Program-made: the position numbers and the translations under genes
In this document: positions 18,651 through 28,068 of the stretch, one piece after another
Position numbering within the stretch: the first letter of the stretch is position 1
Layout of the letters: each line of letters starts with the position of its first letter
From: Pelodictyon luteolum
Lineage (GTDB): Bacteria; Bacteroidota; Chlorobiia; Chlorobiales; Chlorobiaceae
Assembly (NCBI RefSeq): GCF_001622165.1
Contig: NZ_LVWG01000027.1
Coordinates: 1-60,929 of the forward strand
Length of the DNA stretch: 60,929 nt
Direction: 5' to 3'
The notes under the pieces: model-generated
Seen by the model: only the letters and a program-made list of their open reading frames with translations
Databases searched by the model: none
What the model was told of the DNA's origin: nothing

Positions 18651-19093
18651 GTCGGGCGTTCCATGCGGATGTTCATTTTTCGCCGGTGTCCGTTATTTTT
18701 GAACAGTGCGCTTTTGTGAACGGCGGGCGGTGCCCTCACGGCCGTGCCGGTAAAATCGGGGAGGCAGACGATGCGGACGGAGAAAAAGATCGGGCGGCCA
18801 TAGTCGTGCATATTGGAACAAGAGTCCATATCGCACGGCTCATGATTGCTTCATGGTTGCTTCATGGTATGCGGCCCCTTACGGCAACGCAAACAATCAG
18901 CAGGGAGGATCGGCCAATGCCCTGGTGAAGAACGACAGGAGCCCCTTGATCTTATTCGTCAGGAAGCATTGATACCCCATGGAGACAAACTGCGCGAACT
19001 GCCGTCCCCGCTAGTTGTCGGGATACCATGTGCGTGGCCTTGCTCCTGTGTTAAGCTGCTCCGCGGTTGTGGTCATTCAGTTGGCGGCAGCAT
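18651..19093. other. Non-coding stretch within decayed region
   Basis: About 440 bp with only unrecognisable open frames on both strands. It lies between two pseudogenes, so it may be gene debris. I could not match any part to a family. Confidence 0.4.
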
Positions 19094-19356
19094 TCAACTC
19101 CAGCCCTGCTTCAGCGCATGGGTGGCTAATGACGTACGTGAAGGGACCAGCCATTGCCGGAGCATGTTTGAGACATGGACCCTGACCGTAAAGCAGGAGA
19201 TGTCGAGCGCTGCGGCTACTTCCTTGTTCGGTGAGGCCCCGGGCAATCAATCGCAATACGTCCCGTTGGCGTCGGCATGAACCCTCCGGCTCGATGAGAG
19301 CGCCCCATGTGGCTTCGGAGATGGGGCGGTGTTTCAGGTGCGCCTGGCGTAGAGTG
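19094..19356 (-). pseudogene. LuxR-type HTH fragment, frameshifted
   Basis: On the minus strand one frame reads TLRQAHLKHRPISEATWGAL, then CRRQRDVLRLIARGLT; the reading then continues one frame over as NKEVAAALDISCFTVRVHV, SNMLRQWLVPSRTSLATHAL, KQGWS and a stop. Together these form a GerE/LuxR helix-turn-helix domain split by one indel at about 19243. No receiver or sensory domain is visible upstream, so this is a C-terminal fragment. It may have been a response regulator. Confidence 0.78.
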
Positions 19357-19491
19357 GGGCGGTTAGGGGTGGTATTGTAGGGGTATTTTGGTTCGTGAGT
19401 AAAAACGAATCCAGAATGTGCCCCTAAAAGACGTCCTGTAATGCTGATGATTCAAGCCGGTGATGGCAGAATCAGCCGAAGGGGAAAAAGA

Positions 19492-19518
19492 GAAACCCCT
19501 TATTTATAAAGGGGTTTC
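19492..19518 (-). terminator. Terminator after the tRNA-Leu pair
   Basis: A perfect 10-bp stem (gaaacccctt / aaggggtttc) with a 7-nt AT loop; on the minus strand it is followed by a T-rich run (tctttttcc). It lies 34 bp beyond the 3' end of tRNA-Leu(CAA), in the orientation expected for ending the tRNA transcript. Confidence 0.82.
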
Positions 19519-19552
19519 GGGATTCCTTCCTCGGTGTGCATATGTCTTGTGG

Positions 19553-19636
19553 TACCAAAGGTGGGACTCGAACCCACACGGGGATTAGCCCACTGGATTT
19601 TGAGTCCAGCGCGTCTACCAGTTTCGCCACTTTGGC
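19553..19636 (-). tRNA. tRNA-Leu (CAA)
   Basis: Read on the minus strand, the acceptor GCCAAAG pairs with CTTTGGT (one G-U pair). The anticodon loop ctcaaaa is closed by ctgga/tccag, giving anticodon CAA, and a long variable arm marks a class II tRNA. The T-arm ggttcgagtcc is present. CCA is not encoded. Confidence 0.95.
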
Positions 19637-19649
19637 ATGCAGGCAAGGG

Positions 19650-19731
19650 TGCGAGAGAAGGGACTCGAACCCTTACGCCTCACGGCACTAGTTCCTAAGA
19701 CTAGCGTGTATACCAATTTCACCACTCTCGC
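19650..19731 (-). tRNA. tRNA-Leu (TAG)
   Basis: Minus strand: acceptor GCGAGAG pairs with CTCTCGC. The anticodon loop cttagga closed by ctagt/actag gives TAG. The long variable arm is typical of leucine tRNAs. It is 13 bp upstream of tRNA-Leu(CAA), so both probably share one transcript. Confidence 0.95.
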
Positions 19732-19830
19732 AGGATTGAGAATATATAAATGGATTTTAACTTATTAAAAATTATCTTTCCAAATACTTTTCAGAGCGTA
19801 ATACGCTGAAATCCATTGAGTTAATCCGCT

Positions 19831-20430
19831 GTGCCCGTGCAGTTTGACCAGCATCGTCTAGCAACCTTCGTTTCATGGGTGATCAGCCCCGTGGTCGTCG
19901 CTCCGGCGGCCTATCTGGCCGTCATCCTTCTCGGCCTCAGGGCCGACCCTGAACGGTTCAGCTACCTCACAATCCTCTTTTCAGCCAGCACCTTCGCCCC
20001 GATGGCCCTTATTTACGGCCTGAAGAAGACCGGCCGGGTGTCGGACTACAACATCTCGTTCCGGGAGCAGCGCTTCCTTCCCCTTCTGGTGCTGGTGGTG
20101 GTCAACGCCATCGGCTATGAGTTCATGCAGCAGATGCATGCCCCGCGGCTGCTCAGCGGCATCCTCCTCTTCAATGCGGTGAACACCGTACTCATTCTCC
20201 TCGTCACCCTTCAGTGGAAGATCAGCATCCACCTGTTCACCTTCACATCTTCGGTTGCCCTGCTGTTCCTGCAGTTCGGACCGGCCGCCCTCTGGGCCCT
20301 TCCGGCCGTTCCGCTGCTCATGTGGTCGAGGATGGTCCTGAAGGCCCACAACTTCATGCAGACTCTCGTCGGAGCCATCATCGGGTTCTCGGTCATGTAT
20401 GTGGAGCTGAGGTGGTGGACGGGGCTGTGA
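19831..20430 (+). CDS. PAP2-like membrane protein
   Basis: 199 residues with a GTG start and about six membrane segments. The C-terminal half retains parts of the PAP2 phosphatase motifs: WKISIH in place of PSGH, and SRMVLKAHNFMQ fitting SR-x5-H-x3 but with Q where the catalytic Asp usually stands. It may act on lipid phosphates or be an inactive relative. Its stop overlaps the GTG of the ferrochelatase-like frame by four bases, suggesting translational coupling. Confidence 0.65.
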   Translation: MPVQFDQHRLATFVSWVISPVVVAPAAYLAVILLGLRADPERFSYLTILFSASTFAPMALIYGLKKTGRVSDYNISFREQRFLPLLVLVVVNAIGYEFMQQMHAPRLLSGILLFNAVNTVLILLVTLQWKISIHLFTFTSSVALLFLQFGPAALWALPAVPLLMWSRMVLKAHNFMQTLVGAIIGFSVMYVELRWWTGL

Positions 20431-21475
20431 AGAGAAAACGCTACGCGGTCGTCGTGGTCACATACGGGGAGGTGGAGAAGCTTACCCTCCGCAACCTCTG
20501 GCCGAGTTCCCGACGGATCCTCAAGGTAATCACGAGCCAGATCGTCAAGGTCCCCCGTTTTCTGGTCTACCTTATTGCAGACTACCGCTCAATCAAGCAC
20601 TTCATCAACTGGCGTCTCAGCGGTTACCGTTCGTCCCTTCAGGCCATAAACCGCAGGCAGACTGCCCAGCTCCGCCAGAGTCTCAGTACTCGGGCGCCGG
20701 AGCTGCCGGAAGATGTGGATATAGACGTGCTCGATGCATACTATTTCGTGCCGCCCTACCTTGAAGATATGCTCGCCGGACTGAAGCGGGAGTATGATGG
20801 AATCGTGGTGGTGCCGATGATCCCCGTCGAGTCGGCGTTTTCCTGCGGTGTTGCATGCCGGATGGTCGAGGATACTTACGGCGACACCCGATACAGCAGC
20901 GTCCGGCTCATGAACCGGTTCTGGTCGGACGACGCCCTGCACCGGATTTACGTGGACCACCTTTTCAGCAAGCTGGAGGGAAGCTCGTTCATGGAGTCCC
21001 GAAAGAAGCTCGGTCTCGTGCTCGTGATTCACGGAACCCTTGTCCGCGACCGCGCGGGCAACCCCCGAAGGTGTTTACCGGGCTCGATGAAACCGGCCGT
21101 TTCTTCGAAATGATGAAGCGCCGCATCATGGAGGACCCCCGGAACGTCTTCACGGACATCCGCCAGGGCTGCATGAACCACACGGCAGGAGGGGAGTGGA
21201 CCTCCGAGACCGTTGAAAAGGCGCTGGAGGAGTTCCGGCGGGAGGGGTGCCGGGGCGTGGTGATGTTCCCGTACGGTTTTTTTGCCGATAACAGTGAAAC
21301 CGAGTACCAGGCCCGTGAGCTTCTGGAGTCAGCCGGCTTCCCTCTGTCGCGTTATGTGCCCTGCATCAATGACTCACCGGCATTTGCCGGGTGGCTGGCC
21401 GGAAAGGTGCTCGGTGAGCTCAACCGGCTCAGCAATATCCAGAAGGCTTATGAAAGCCTTGAACCGAAACCCTGA
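20427..21475 (+). pseudogene. Ferrochelatase-like gene with a one-base frameshift
   Basis: The first frame (GTG at 20427) carries the ferrochelatase N-terminal fold: YAVVVVTYGEVEKLTLRNLW and FLVYLIADYRSIKHF, followed by the active-site-type HGTLVRD. At a run of five C at 21062-21066 the reading is lost. Adding one C gives NPPKVFTGLDETGRFF and continues in the next frame to 21475 with DPRNVFTDIRQGC, MFPYGFFADNSETEYQA and WLAGKVLGELNRL. The ET pair matches the second catalytic site of HemH. Restored length would be about 349 residues, right for the family. It may be a recent pseudogene, a phase-variable site or a sequencing error. It need not be the cell's main hemH. Confidence 0.85.
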
Positions 21476-21481
21476 CCAGCC

Positions 21482-22057
21482 ATGTCCGATTCTGCCTTGA
21501 ACCCTTCCGGCCCGGCCCTCTACGCTGAGGCACTCCGGTGCATGGAGCAGCAGGAGAACGAGCGTGCCCGGGTCCTGCTCGACCAGCTGCTGCTTGAAGA
21601 TTATCGCGATCCGAAGGTACGCTACGCCAGTGCCATGGCTTATATCGCTCTTGCGGCATACCGCAAAGCGGGCTGCGAACTGCTCCGTTCGATCGTGCTC
21701 GACCGGAGCTTCGTTCCGGCATGGCGCCACCTCGGGTTCGTGCAGCTGACGCTCGGCAAGGAGGAGGAGGCCCTGAAGACGCTCCGCCACGCACTCGAAC
21801 TTGATCCTGCCTACGCTGAAACCTGGTGCGTGCTCGGTGATGTGCATCTCGACCTCGGGGAGTACGACGAGGCCCGGGCGGCATTTGACCATGCGCTGGA
21901 GCTTGAGCCCGACAACCCCGAGCCGCACCGCAAGCTCGCCATGTTCCATGTGTCGCGCGGCGACATGAAATCGCTCCGGATGGAATACGAACTGCTGAAG
22001 ACGCTGGATGCCGACATGGCTGCCCAGATCGGAAGCCTATTCTTCGATGAACAATGA
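21482..22057 (+). CDS. TPR repeat protein
   Basis: 191 residues with four to five tetratricopeptide repeats, for example AWRHLGFVQLTLGKEEEALK and TWCVLGDVHLDLGEYDEARA, ending with HRKLAMFHVSRGDMKSLRME. No signal peptide, so probably cytoplasmic. TPR domains mediate protein contacts; the partner is unknown. The start is 6 bp after the ferrochelatase-like frame, and the stop overlaps the next gene (ATGA), so the three genes form one unit. Confidence 0.9.
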   Translation: MSDSALNPSGPALYAEALRCMEQQENERARVLLDQLLLEDYRDPKVRYASAMAYIALAAYRKAGCELLRSIVLDRSFVPAWRHLGFVQLTLGKEEEALKTLRHALELDPAYAETWCVLGDVHLDLGEYDEARAAFDHALELEPDNPEPHRKLAMFHVSRGDMKSLRMEYELLKTLDADMAAQIGSLFFDEQ

Positions 22058-22290
22058 ACAGAATGAAAACAGGCAGAATGAAAACGGGCCTTCTCGTCCT
22101 CTTCGCCCTTGTCTGGGCTCCCATCGTCTTGCTCGCACTCGGCTCAATGCTCGCGCCGCCCGTTTTTGCCCTGACCGGTTCGCATGCGGCTGCCGGAGCG
22201 GCCTCGGTGATCTCGACGGGAGGCATCGTGTATCTGTTCGTAAGGCAGCTGGGACAGTTCAGCCGGAAAATCGGAGGCGGGGAGGCTTGA
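22054..22290 (+). CDS. Small membrane protein of unknown function
   Basis: 78 residues, two predicted helices (about 12-32 and 42-60) and a short polar tail. The start overlaps the TPR gene stop by four bases. Its last ~40 codons and stop are repeated at 23818-23943 on the far side of the DUF1016 gene. I do not recognise the family. It may belong with the TPR and ferrochelatase-like genes. Confidence 0.7.
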   Translation: MNRMKTGRMKTGLLVLFALVWAPIVLLALGSMLAPPVFALTGSHAAAGAASVISTGGIVYLFVRQLGQFSRKIGGGEA

Positions 22291-22291
22291 G
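22166..22291. repeat. Direct repeat copy A: 3' end of small membrane gene
   Basis: This 126-bp stretch recurs at 23818-23943 (offset 1652) with a single mismatch, A at 22247 against T at 23899. Copy A is the 3' end of the intact gene at 22054-22290 plus one base. The DUF1016 cassette lies between the copies. Confidence 0.95.
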
Positions 22292-22499
22292 TTTGATACT
22301 CTCCATGAATGCCGCACAGAAAGAGATGGTAGGTGCTCGTGCATCTCTGGCACTTGAGGCGATTCTGAAAAGTTTTCCCAATTGAGGCAAGGGCTTTAGG
22401 TATTGGTTGTAGCAATGGGTGGATCAGAGTCATGCCAGCCGTTGAAAAATTGGCAATTACCTTCCCTCAAACAATTCGTGTCGCCGGCAGGAGGATGAA

Positions 22500-23774
22500 A
22501 TGAAACTGAAGCATGATAATCGTTCGGCTGTTCCACTATTCACCCCGCCGATTGCCGGTGACCTCTTCGCACGGGTCGCCTCCATCCTTGAACAGGCTCG
22601 CTGCAATGTTGTCCGTTCGGTCAATTCAAATATGGTGCTTGCTTACTGGCTGATCGGCAGGGAGATTGTGCAGGAGCTTCAGGGCGGTGAGGGGCGTGCG
22701 GAATATGGCAAACAGATACTCGAAAACCTTTCGGATCGTTTGAGCGTTCAATACGGCAAGGGTTTTTCCGCACCTTCTCTATGGAATTTCAGGCGGTTTT
22801 ATCAGGTGTATGCTGACCGGCTTGAGATTCTCTCCCCGTCCGGTAGAGAATTGGATGAGGCCTCAAAACTCTCCCCATCCGGAAGAGAATTAATGTCTTC
22901 CGAAACAGCTCAGCCGTTTGGCGATGCATGGTTAAAAGGTTTTTCCGCTTTGCTTTCCTGGTCGCATTACCGTGCTTTGATGCGGGTGCAGGATGGAGAG
23001 GCTCGCGCGTTTTATGAACTGGAAGCAATCGAATGCGGCTGGAGCAAGGCTCAGCTTGAACGTCAGATTCAATCCTCCTATTATCAGCGAATCATCGCCA
23101 ACCGGGGCAAAGCGGGCCTGATTTCGACCGATCGTGAACGACTGCCGGGTGAGGGTGCAGAAGCAGAAACCATTCTGAAATCTCCCTATGTACTGGAATT
23201 CCTCGGACTGCCCGATTCGAGAAACCTGCACGAAAATGCTTTGGAGCAGGCAATAATCGACAACCTGCAATCATTCCTTCTGGAGCTCGGCAAGGGGTTT
23301 TCCTTTGTTGCCCGCCAGAAACACATACGTTTTGATGATGATGATTTCTATGTCGATCTGGTGTTTTACAACTTCATGCTCAAGTGCTTTCTGCTCATCG
23401 ACCTCAAGATCGGAAAATTGACTCATCGGGATGTTGGGCAGATGGACGGGTATGTCCGTCTGTTCGAGGACCGCTTTAAAGTGCAGGGAGACAGCCCCAC
23501 CATCGGCCTTATTCTCTGTTCGGACAAGGGTGAAGCCGTTGCGAAATACTCGGTATTGAGCGAGGGGAGGCAGATTTTCGCCTCGAAGTACCTGCAATAC
23601 CTGCCCAGTGAGCAGGAATTGATGCTGGAAATTGAAAAGGAGCGGAAGCTGATTGAGGCCGCTTTGGACGACACTACCCGGAATTTGCCGGTTGCTGATA
23701 GTGATGAAGAGATTCAAGGCGTTCGTCTGAGGCCGCCTGCGTCCTCTCCAGATGCTGACACGGCTGATACATGA
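22500..23774 (+). CDS. DUF1016 family PDDEXK nuclease (YhcG-like)
   Basis: 424 residues; ATG at 22500 with ggagg 7 bp upstream. An N-terminal DUF1016_N helical region (residues ~15-170, with NSNMVLAYWLIGREIVQEL) is followed by a PD-(D/E)xK nuclease domain with DFYVDLVFYN, FLLIDLKIGK and IGLILCSDKGEAVAKY. Several homologues belong to anti-phage or type II toxin-antitoxin-like loci. There is an unusual repeat LSPSGREL at ~118 and ~130. It is flanked by duplicate copies of the neighbouring gene's 3' end and has no recombinase beside it. Confidence 0.92.
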   Translation: MKLKHDNRSAVPLFTPPIAGDLFARVASILEQARCNVVRSVNSNMVLAYWLIGREIVQELQGGEGRAEYGKQILENLSDRLSVQYGKGFSAPSLWNFRRFYQVYADRLEILSPSGRELDEASKLSPSGRELMSSETAQPFGDAWLKGFSALLSWSHYRALMRVQDGEARAFYELEAIECGWSKAQLERQIQSSYYQRIIANRGKAGLISTDRERLPGEGAEAETILKSPYVLEFLGLPDSRNLHENALEQAIIDNLQSFLLELGKGFSFVARQKHIRFDDDDFYVDLVFYNFMLKCFLLIDLKIGKLTHRDVGQMDGYVRLFEDRFKVQGDSPTIGLILCSDKGEAVAKYSVLSEGRQIFASKYLQYLPSEQELMLEIEKERKLIEAALDDTTRNLPVADSDEEIQGVRLRPPASSPDADTADT

Positions 23775-23817
23775 GTAACATTCAGCGGGAATGTGATCTG
23801 CTCAAACGGCCGCGCCG

Positions 23818-23943
23818 TTGCCCTGACCGGTTCGCATGCGGCTGCCGGAGCGGCCTCGGTGATCTCGACGGGAGGCATCGTGTATCTGTTCGTAAGGCTG
23901 CTGGGACAGTTCAGCCGGAAAATCGGAGGCGGGGAGGCTTGAG
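23818..23943 (+). pseudogene. Direct repeat copy B: duplicated gene 3' end
   Basis: This is the duplicate of 22166-22291, holding the last ~41 codons and stop of the small membrane gene but no start. It is not a functional gene. It closes the DUF1016 cassette on its right side, the same layout as the hisB fragment around the toxin-antitoxin cassette. One mismatch in 126 bp implies a recent event or gene conversion. Confidence 0.93.
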
Positions 23944-24128
23944 CTCCTGATTTTTTTCTTCTTCTTGTCTTTCCCTGAAGTTTAAAATTGTTAACTTCAG
24001 ACCTTTCTGCTCCCGATCTCCCGGACCCTATGTACAGCATTATCCTGCACTGATTTTTTCTGGGCCGGAAGTGAATTTTTTTTATATTTGCGCACCCGTC
24101 TTCAGGGTGCAACACAAAACCGAACAGC

Positions 24129-24560
24129 ATGGACCAGACACTGAGTGATTTTGGCAATGTTTTCGTCTTTCTTCTCCTCGGTGTCGTTTTCGTCGCCGGA
24201 GGATACCTCACCGCCCGCATGCTGCGCCCGAGCCGCCCCAATCCCGCCAAAAACTCTACCTATGAGTGTGGTGAAGAAGCCGTGGGCTCCGCATGGGTCA
24301 AGTTCAATATCCGTTTTTACGTCGTTGCCCTCATCTTCATCATCTTCGATGTTGAGGTCGTTTTTCTGTTCCCCTGGGCCACCGTATTCCGCCAGCTTGG
24401 CAGTTTCGCGCTCATCGAGGCGCTTGTGTTTGCCGGCATCCTGATCCTCGGTCTTGTATATGCATGGGTGAAAGGGGATCTCGACTGGGTACGGCCGACC
24501 CCTTCTGTTCCCAAGATGCCGGAGATGCCTTCACCGAGACAGTCCGCCGGGCGCGATTGA
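24129..24560 (+). CDS. nuoA: NADH-quinone oxidoreductase subunit A
   Basis: 143 residues, three membrane helices, with the NuoA signature [20 protein letters not shown] and [12 protein letters not shown] between helices 1 and 2. The C-terminus is Pro/Met-rich. It is the first gene of the nuoABCDHIJKLMN operon; the 185-bp upstream region is AT-rich and probably holds the promoter. NuoA forms part of the quinone-module/membrane-arm junction. Confidence 0.96.
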   Translation: MDQTLSDFGNVFVFLLLGVVFVAGGYLTARMLRPSRPNPAKNSTYECGEEAVGSAWVKFNIRFYVVALIFIIFDVEVVFLFPWATVFRQLGSFALIEALVFAGILILGLVYAWVKGDLDWVRPTPSVPKMPEMPSPRQSAGRD

Positions 24561-24587
24561 TTCCTAACCACTTTTTTCCTCGCTACC

Positions 24588-25157
24588 ATGGGTTTACTTG
24601 ACGCAGGTTTTTCCAGGGACAATGTGCTGGTGGCGCCTGTCGACGCCGTCCTCAACTGGGCCCGCCTCTCGTCGCTCTGGCCGATGGGCTTCGGCCTGGC
24701 ATGCTGCGCCATCGAGATGATGGCCACCAACGCCTCAAACTACGATCTTGAGCGCTTCGGGATCTTCCCCCGCTCCTCTCCCCGCCAGTCAGACCTCATG
24801 ATCGTTGCCGGAACGGTCACCATGAAAATGGCTGAACGTGTCGTACGCCTTTATGAGCAGATGCCCGAGCCGCGCTATGTGCTTTCCATGGGAAGCTGCT
24901 CCAACTGCGGCGGACCTTACTGGGAGCATGGCTATCATGTCCTGAAGGGTGTCGACCGGGTCATTCCGGTTGATGTCTATGTCCCCGGCTGCCCTCCGCG
25001 CCCCGAGGCGCTCATCGGCGGCCTCATGAAGGTGCAGGAGCTCATCCGCATGGAGCAGATCGGCATGTCGCGTCAGGATGCCCTGAAGAAACTTGCCGAA
25101 ACGGGCGTCGAACCCCAGCCGTACATCGAGCGTGAACGCAGTGCCGCAGGCGCATAA
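24588..25157 (+). CDS. nuoB: NADH-quinone oxidoreductase subunit B
   Basis: 189 residues. Four cysteines bind cluster N2: the pair in [10 protein letters not shown] (residues ~43-44) plus GSCSNCGG (~108) and [10 protein letters not shown] (~138). NuoB sits in the peripheral arm next to the quinone site. The C-terminal ~30 residues are variable. It lies 27 bp after nuoA. Confidence 0.97.
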   Translation: MGLLDAGFSRDNVLVAPVDAVLNWARLSSLWPMGFGLACCAIEMMATNASNYDLERFGIFPRSSPRQSDLMIVAGTVTMKMAERVVRLYEQMPEPRYVLSMGSCSNCGGPYWEHGYHVLKGVDRVIPVDVYVPGCPPRPEALIGGLMKVQELIRMEQIGMSRQDALKKLAETGVEPQPYIERERSAAGA

Positions 25158-25185
25158 CTTTCAACAGACCAGAGAGACCACCACG

Positions 25186-25704
25186 ATGGAAGAAGGAACA
25201 ATCGGATCGAAGCAGGTGCAGCTGAGCGAGGCGGCATACAGCGTCATCCATGAGAAGTTCGGCGAGGCCATTTCGGCGTTCGACAGGAACCCCACCATGC
25301 CCTTTTTCGAGGTGCAGGATACGGCCCTCTGGACCGATATCGCCCTCTTTATGAGGGACCATCCCAAGCTCAAGTTCAACTACATGGCATGCCTGTCGGG
25401 CGTTGATTACCCCGAGGAAGAAAAGCTGGGCATCGTCTGCAACCTCGAGTCGATCGGCGCCTATCCGCACCGCATCGCCGTGAAGGTGAAGTGCCCGAGA
25501 GAGGGCGGCTCGATACCGAGCGTGTCCTGCGTGTGGCATACCGCCAACTGGCATGAGCGGGAGGCATACGATATGCTGGGCATTCTTTTCACGGGTCATC
25601 CCGACATGCGCCGGATCCTCTGCCCGGACGACTGGGAAGGGTGGCCGCTCCGCAAGGATTACCGGGTCCAGGAGAGCTACCACGGCATCAAGGTGCCATA
25701 CTAG
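25186..25704 (+). CDS. nuoC: NADH-quinone oxidoreductase subunit C
   Basis: 172 residues from the ATG at 25186; the open frame extends upstream into nuoB, so the longer version is rejected. The 30-kDa subunit signature WHEREAYDMLGILFTGHPDM, then RRILCPDDWEGWPLRKDY, is complete. It is a hydrophilic connecting subunit. It is separate from nuoD, not fused as in enterobacteria. Confidence 0.95.
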   Translation: MEEGTIGSKQVQLSEAAYSVIHEKFGEAISAFDRNPTMPFFEVQDTALWTDIALFMRDHPKLKFNYMACLSGVDYPEEEKLGIVCNLESIGAYPHRIAVKVKCPREGGSIPSVSCVWHTANWHEREAYDMLGILFTGHPDMRRILCPDDWEGWPLRKDYRVQESYHGIKVPY

Positions 25705-25737
25705 AAAAGGTTAACACTGTCAAATCCGCTTACGACT

Positions 25738-26940
25738 ATGCAGGAATTGGAAATGGCCGGACAGGGTTCGGTGAGGGTGACCCGGAAAAGCGATAACGTG
25801 GTCATCATCGAAAAGGACCTTGCCACTGAGGAGATGGTCCTCAGCATGGGCCCCCAGCACCCGTCCACCCATGGGGTGCTCCGTCTCGAGTGCCGGACCG
25901 ACGGAGAGGTGGTGACGGAGGCTGAGCCCTACCTCGGTTATCTTCACCGCTGTTTCGAAAAACACTGCGAGCATGTAGACTACCAGGCCATCGTTCCCTA
26001 TACCGACCGTATGGACTACCTTGCCGGCATGAACAGCGAAATGGCCTACGCCATCGCCGTCGAGAAGCTGCTGGATATTGAAATCCCGCGCAGGGTCGAG
26101 TTCATAAGGGTAATCGTCAGCGAGCTGAACCGCATTGCCTCTCATCTTGTCGCCATCGGCACCTACGCCATCGATCTTGGGGCCTTCACCCCGTTTCTTT
26201 TCTGCTTCCGCGACCGCGAACATATCCTCAACATGCTTGAGTGGGCTTCGGGTGCAAGGATGCTCTATAATTATATCTGGATCGGAGGCCTTGCCTACGA
26301 CGTCCCTTCCGATTTCCAGAAGCGTGTAGGGGAGTTCGTCGACTACTTCCGCCCGAAAGCAGTCGAACTCTCACGCCTCCTTACCGAAAACGAGATCTTC
26401 GTCAAGCGCACGAAAGGCATCGGCATCATGCCGGCCGACGTGGCCATCAATTATGGATGGTCGGGCCCCATGCTCCGTGGTTCGGGCGTGCAGTGGGATC
26501 TTCGCCGCAATGACCCGTATTCGATCTATCCTGAACTTGATTTCGCCGTCCCTGTTCCCGACGGGAAGTTTTCCGATGTCGGCGACTGTCTCTCCCGCCA
26601 CCTTGTGCGCGCACTTGAAATCGAGGAGAGCCTCAAGATCATCGAACAGTGCATCGGGAAGATGCCTCCGGCGGAGGGCTTTGACCCGAGAGCCGCAGTT
26701 CCGAAGCGCATCCGCCCGAAAGCAGGTGAGGTGTATGCACGCGCCGAAAACCCCCGCGGTGAACTTGGCTTCTACATCCTTTCCGACGGCAAGTCCACGA
26801 GCCCGCTCCGCTGCAAGGCCCGGTCATCCTGTTTTGTCAACCTTTCAGCCATGAAGGACCTCTCGAAAGGACAGCTGATACCAGATCTCGTCGCCATCAT
26901 CGGCAGCATCGACATCGTGCTCGGGGAGGTTGACCGATGA
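25738..26940 (+). CDS. nuoD: NADH-quinone oxidoreductase subunit D
   Basis: 400 residues. [13 protein letters not shown] near residue 40 is the hallmark quinone-site loop, and the remainder ([38 protein letters not shown] near the end) is full length. NuoD forms the quinone-binding pocket with NuoB. The last base pairs overlap nuoH (ATGA). Confidence 0.97.
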   Translation: MQELEMAGQGSVRVTRKSDNVVIIEKDLATEEMVLSMGPQHPSTHGVLRLECRTDGEVVTEAEPYLGYLHRCFEKHCEHVDYQAIVPYTDRMDYLAGMNSEMAYAIAVEKLLDIEIPRRVEFIRVIVSELNRIASHLVAIGTYAIDLGAFTPFLFCFRDREHILNMLEWASGARMLYNYIWIGGLAYDVPSDFQKRVGEFVDYFRPKAVELSRLLTENEIFVKRTKGIGIMPADVAINYGWSGPMLRGSGVQWDLRRNDPYSIYPELDFAVPVPDGKFSDVGDCLSRHLVRALEIEESLKIIEQCIGKMPPAEGFDPRAAVPKRIRPKAGEVYARAENPRGELGFYILSDGKSTSPLRCKARSSCFVNLSAMKDLSKGQLIPDLVAIIGSIDIVLGEVDR

Positions 26941-28055
26941 GCTTCAACGCATTACCGCAATCCAGCATGCCACTTCTTATGGGTAACAGCCTCAATGCCT
27001 GGTCGGACGCCCTCACGGGCTTCGCCCCGATGGGCCTGCCTCTCGGCCTTCTTGTCATTGCCGCCATTCCGCTTGTCTTCATTGCCCTTTACGCCCTTAC
27101 CTACGGCGTCTACGGTGAACGCAAGATTTCGGCGTTCATGCAGGACCGTCTCGGTCCGATGGAGGTCGGAAAATGGGGTATCCTGCAGACCCTCGCCGAC
27201 ATCCTCAAGCTGCTCCAGAAAGAGGACATCGTGCCGACCTCTGCCGACAAGTTTCTTTTCGTCATCGGCCCCGGCGTGCTCTTCGTCGGATCCTTCCTTG
27301 CCTTTGCAGTCCTTCCCTTCGGTCCTGCATTCATCGGCGCCAACCTGAACGTCGGCCTGTTCTATGCCATCGGCATCGTCGCACTTGAAGTGGTCGGCAT
27401 ACTCGCTGCAGGATGGGGCTCGAACAACAAGTGGGCGCTCTACGGCGCCGTGCGCAGCGTGGCGCAGATTGTCAGCTACGAAATCCCCGCCGCCATCGCC
27501 CTTCTCTGCGGTGCCATGATGGCCGGTACGCTCGACATGCAGGAGATCAACGTGCTCCAGTCCGGCACCTGGGGGTTTGCGCACTTCTTCCTTTTCCAGA
27601 GCCCGATTGCATGGCTCCCGTTCCTCATCTACTTCATCGCTTCGCTGGCAGAGACCAACCGCGCCCCGTTCGACATTCCCGAGGCCGAGTCGGAGCTCGT
27701 CGCCGGGTACTTCACCGAATATTCCGGCATGAAGTTCGCCGTCATCTTCCTTGCCGAGTACGGCAGCATGTTCATGGTTTCGGCCATCATCTCCATCGTC
27801 TTCCTCGGCGGCTGGAACTCGCCGCTTCCGAACATCGGGCCCCTCGCCCTCAACGACATGACCACCGGGCCTGTCTGGGGCGCGTTCTGGATCATCATGA
27901 AAGGATTTTTCTTCATCTTCGTGCAGATGTGGCTGCGCTGGACCCTTCCCCGCCTCAGGGTCGACCAGCTCATGTATCTCTGCTGGAAGGTGCTCACTCC
28001 GTTCGCTTTCCTCAGCTTCGTTTTGACTGCGATCTGGATGATATACGTACCCTGA
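26937..28055 (+). CDS. nuoH: NADH-quinone oxidoreductase subunit H
   Basis: 372 residues with about eight membrane helices. The conserved [20 protein letters not shown] loop, EIPAAIALL and [20 protein letters not shown], which line the quinone channel, are all intact. The start overlaps the nuoD stop. It anchors the peripheral arm to the membrane. Confidence 0.97.
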   Translation: MSFNALPQSSMPLLMGNSLNAWSDALTGFAPMGLPLGLLVIAAIPLVFIALYALTYGVYGERKISAFMQDRLGPMEVGKWGILQTLADILKLLQKEDIVPTSADKFLFVIGPGVLFVGSFLAFAVLPFGPAFIGANLNVGLFYAIGIVALEVVGILAAGWGSNNKWALYGAVRSVAQIVSYEIPAAIALLCGAMMAGTLDMQEINVLQSGTWGFAHFFLFQSPIAWLPFLIYFIASLAETNRAPFDIPEAESELVAGYFTEYSGMKFAVIFLAEYGSMFMVSAIISIVFLGGWNSPLPNIGPLALNDMTTGPVWGAFWIIMKGFFFIFVQMWLRWTLPRLRVDQLMYLCWKVLTPFAFLSFVLTAIWMIYVP

Positions 28056-28068
28056 CCGTTACCTGTTA

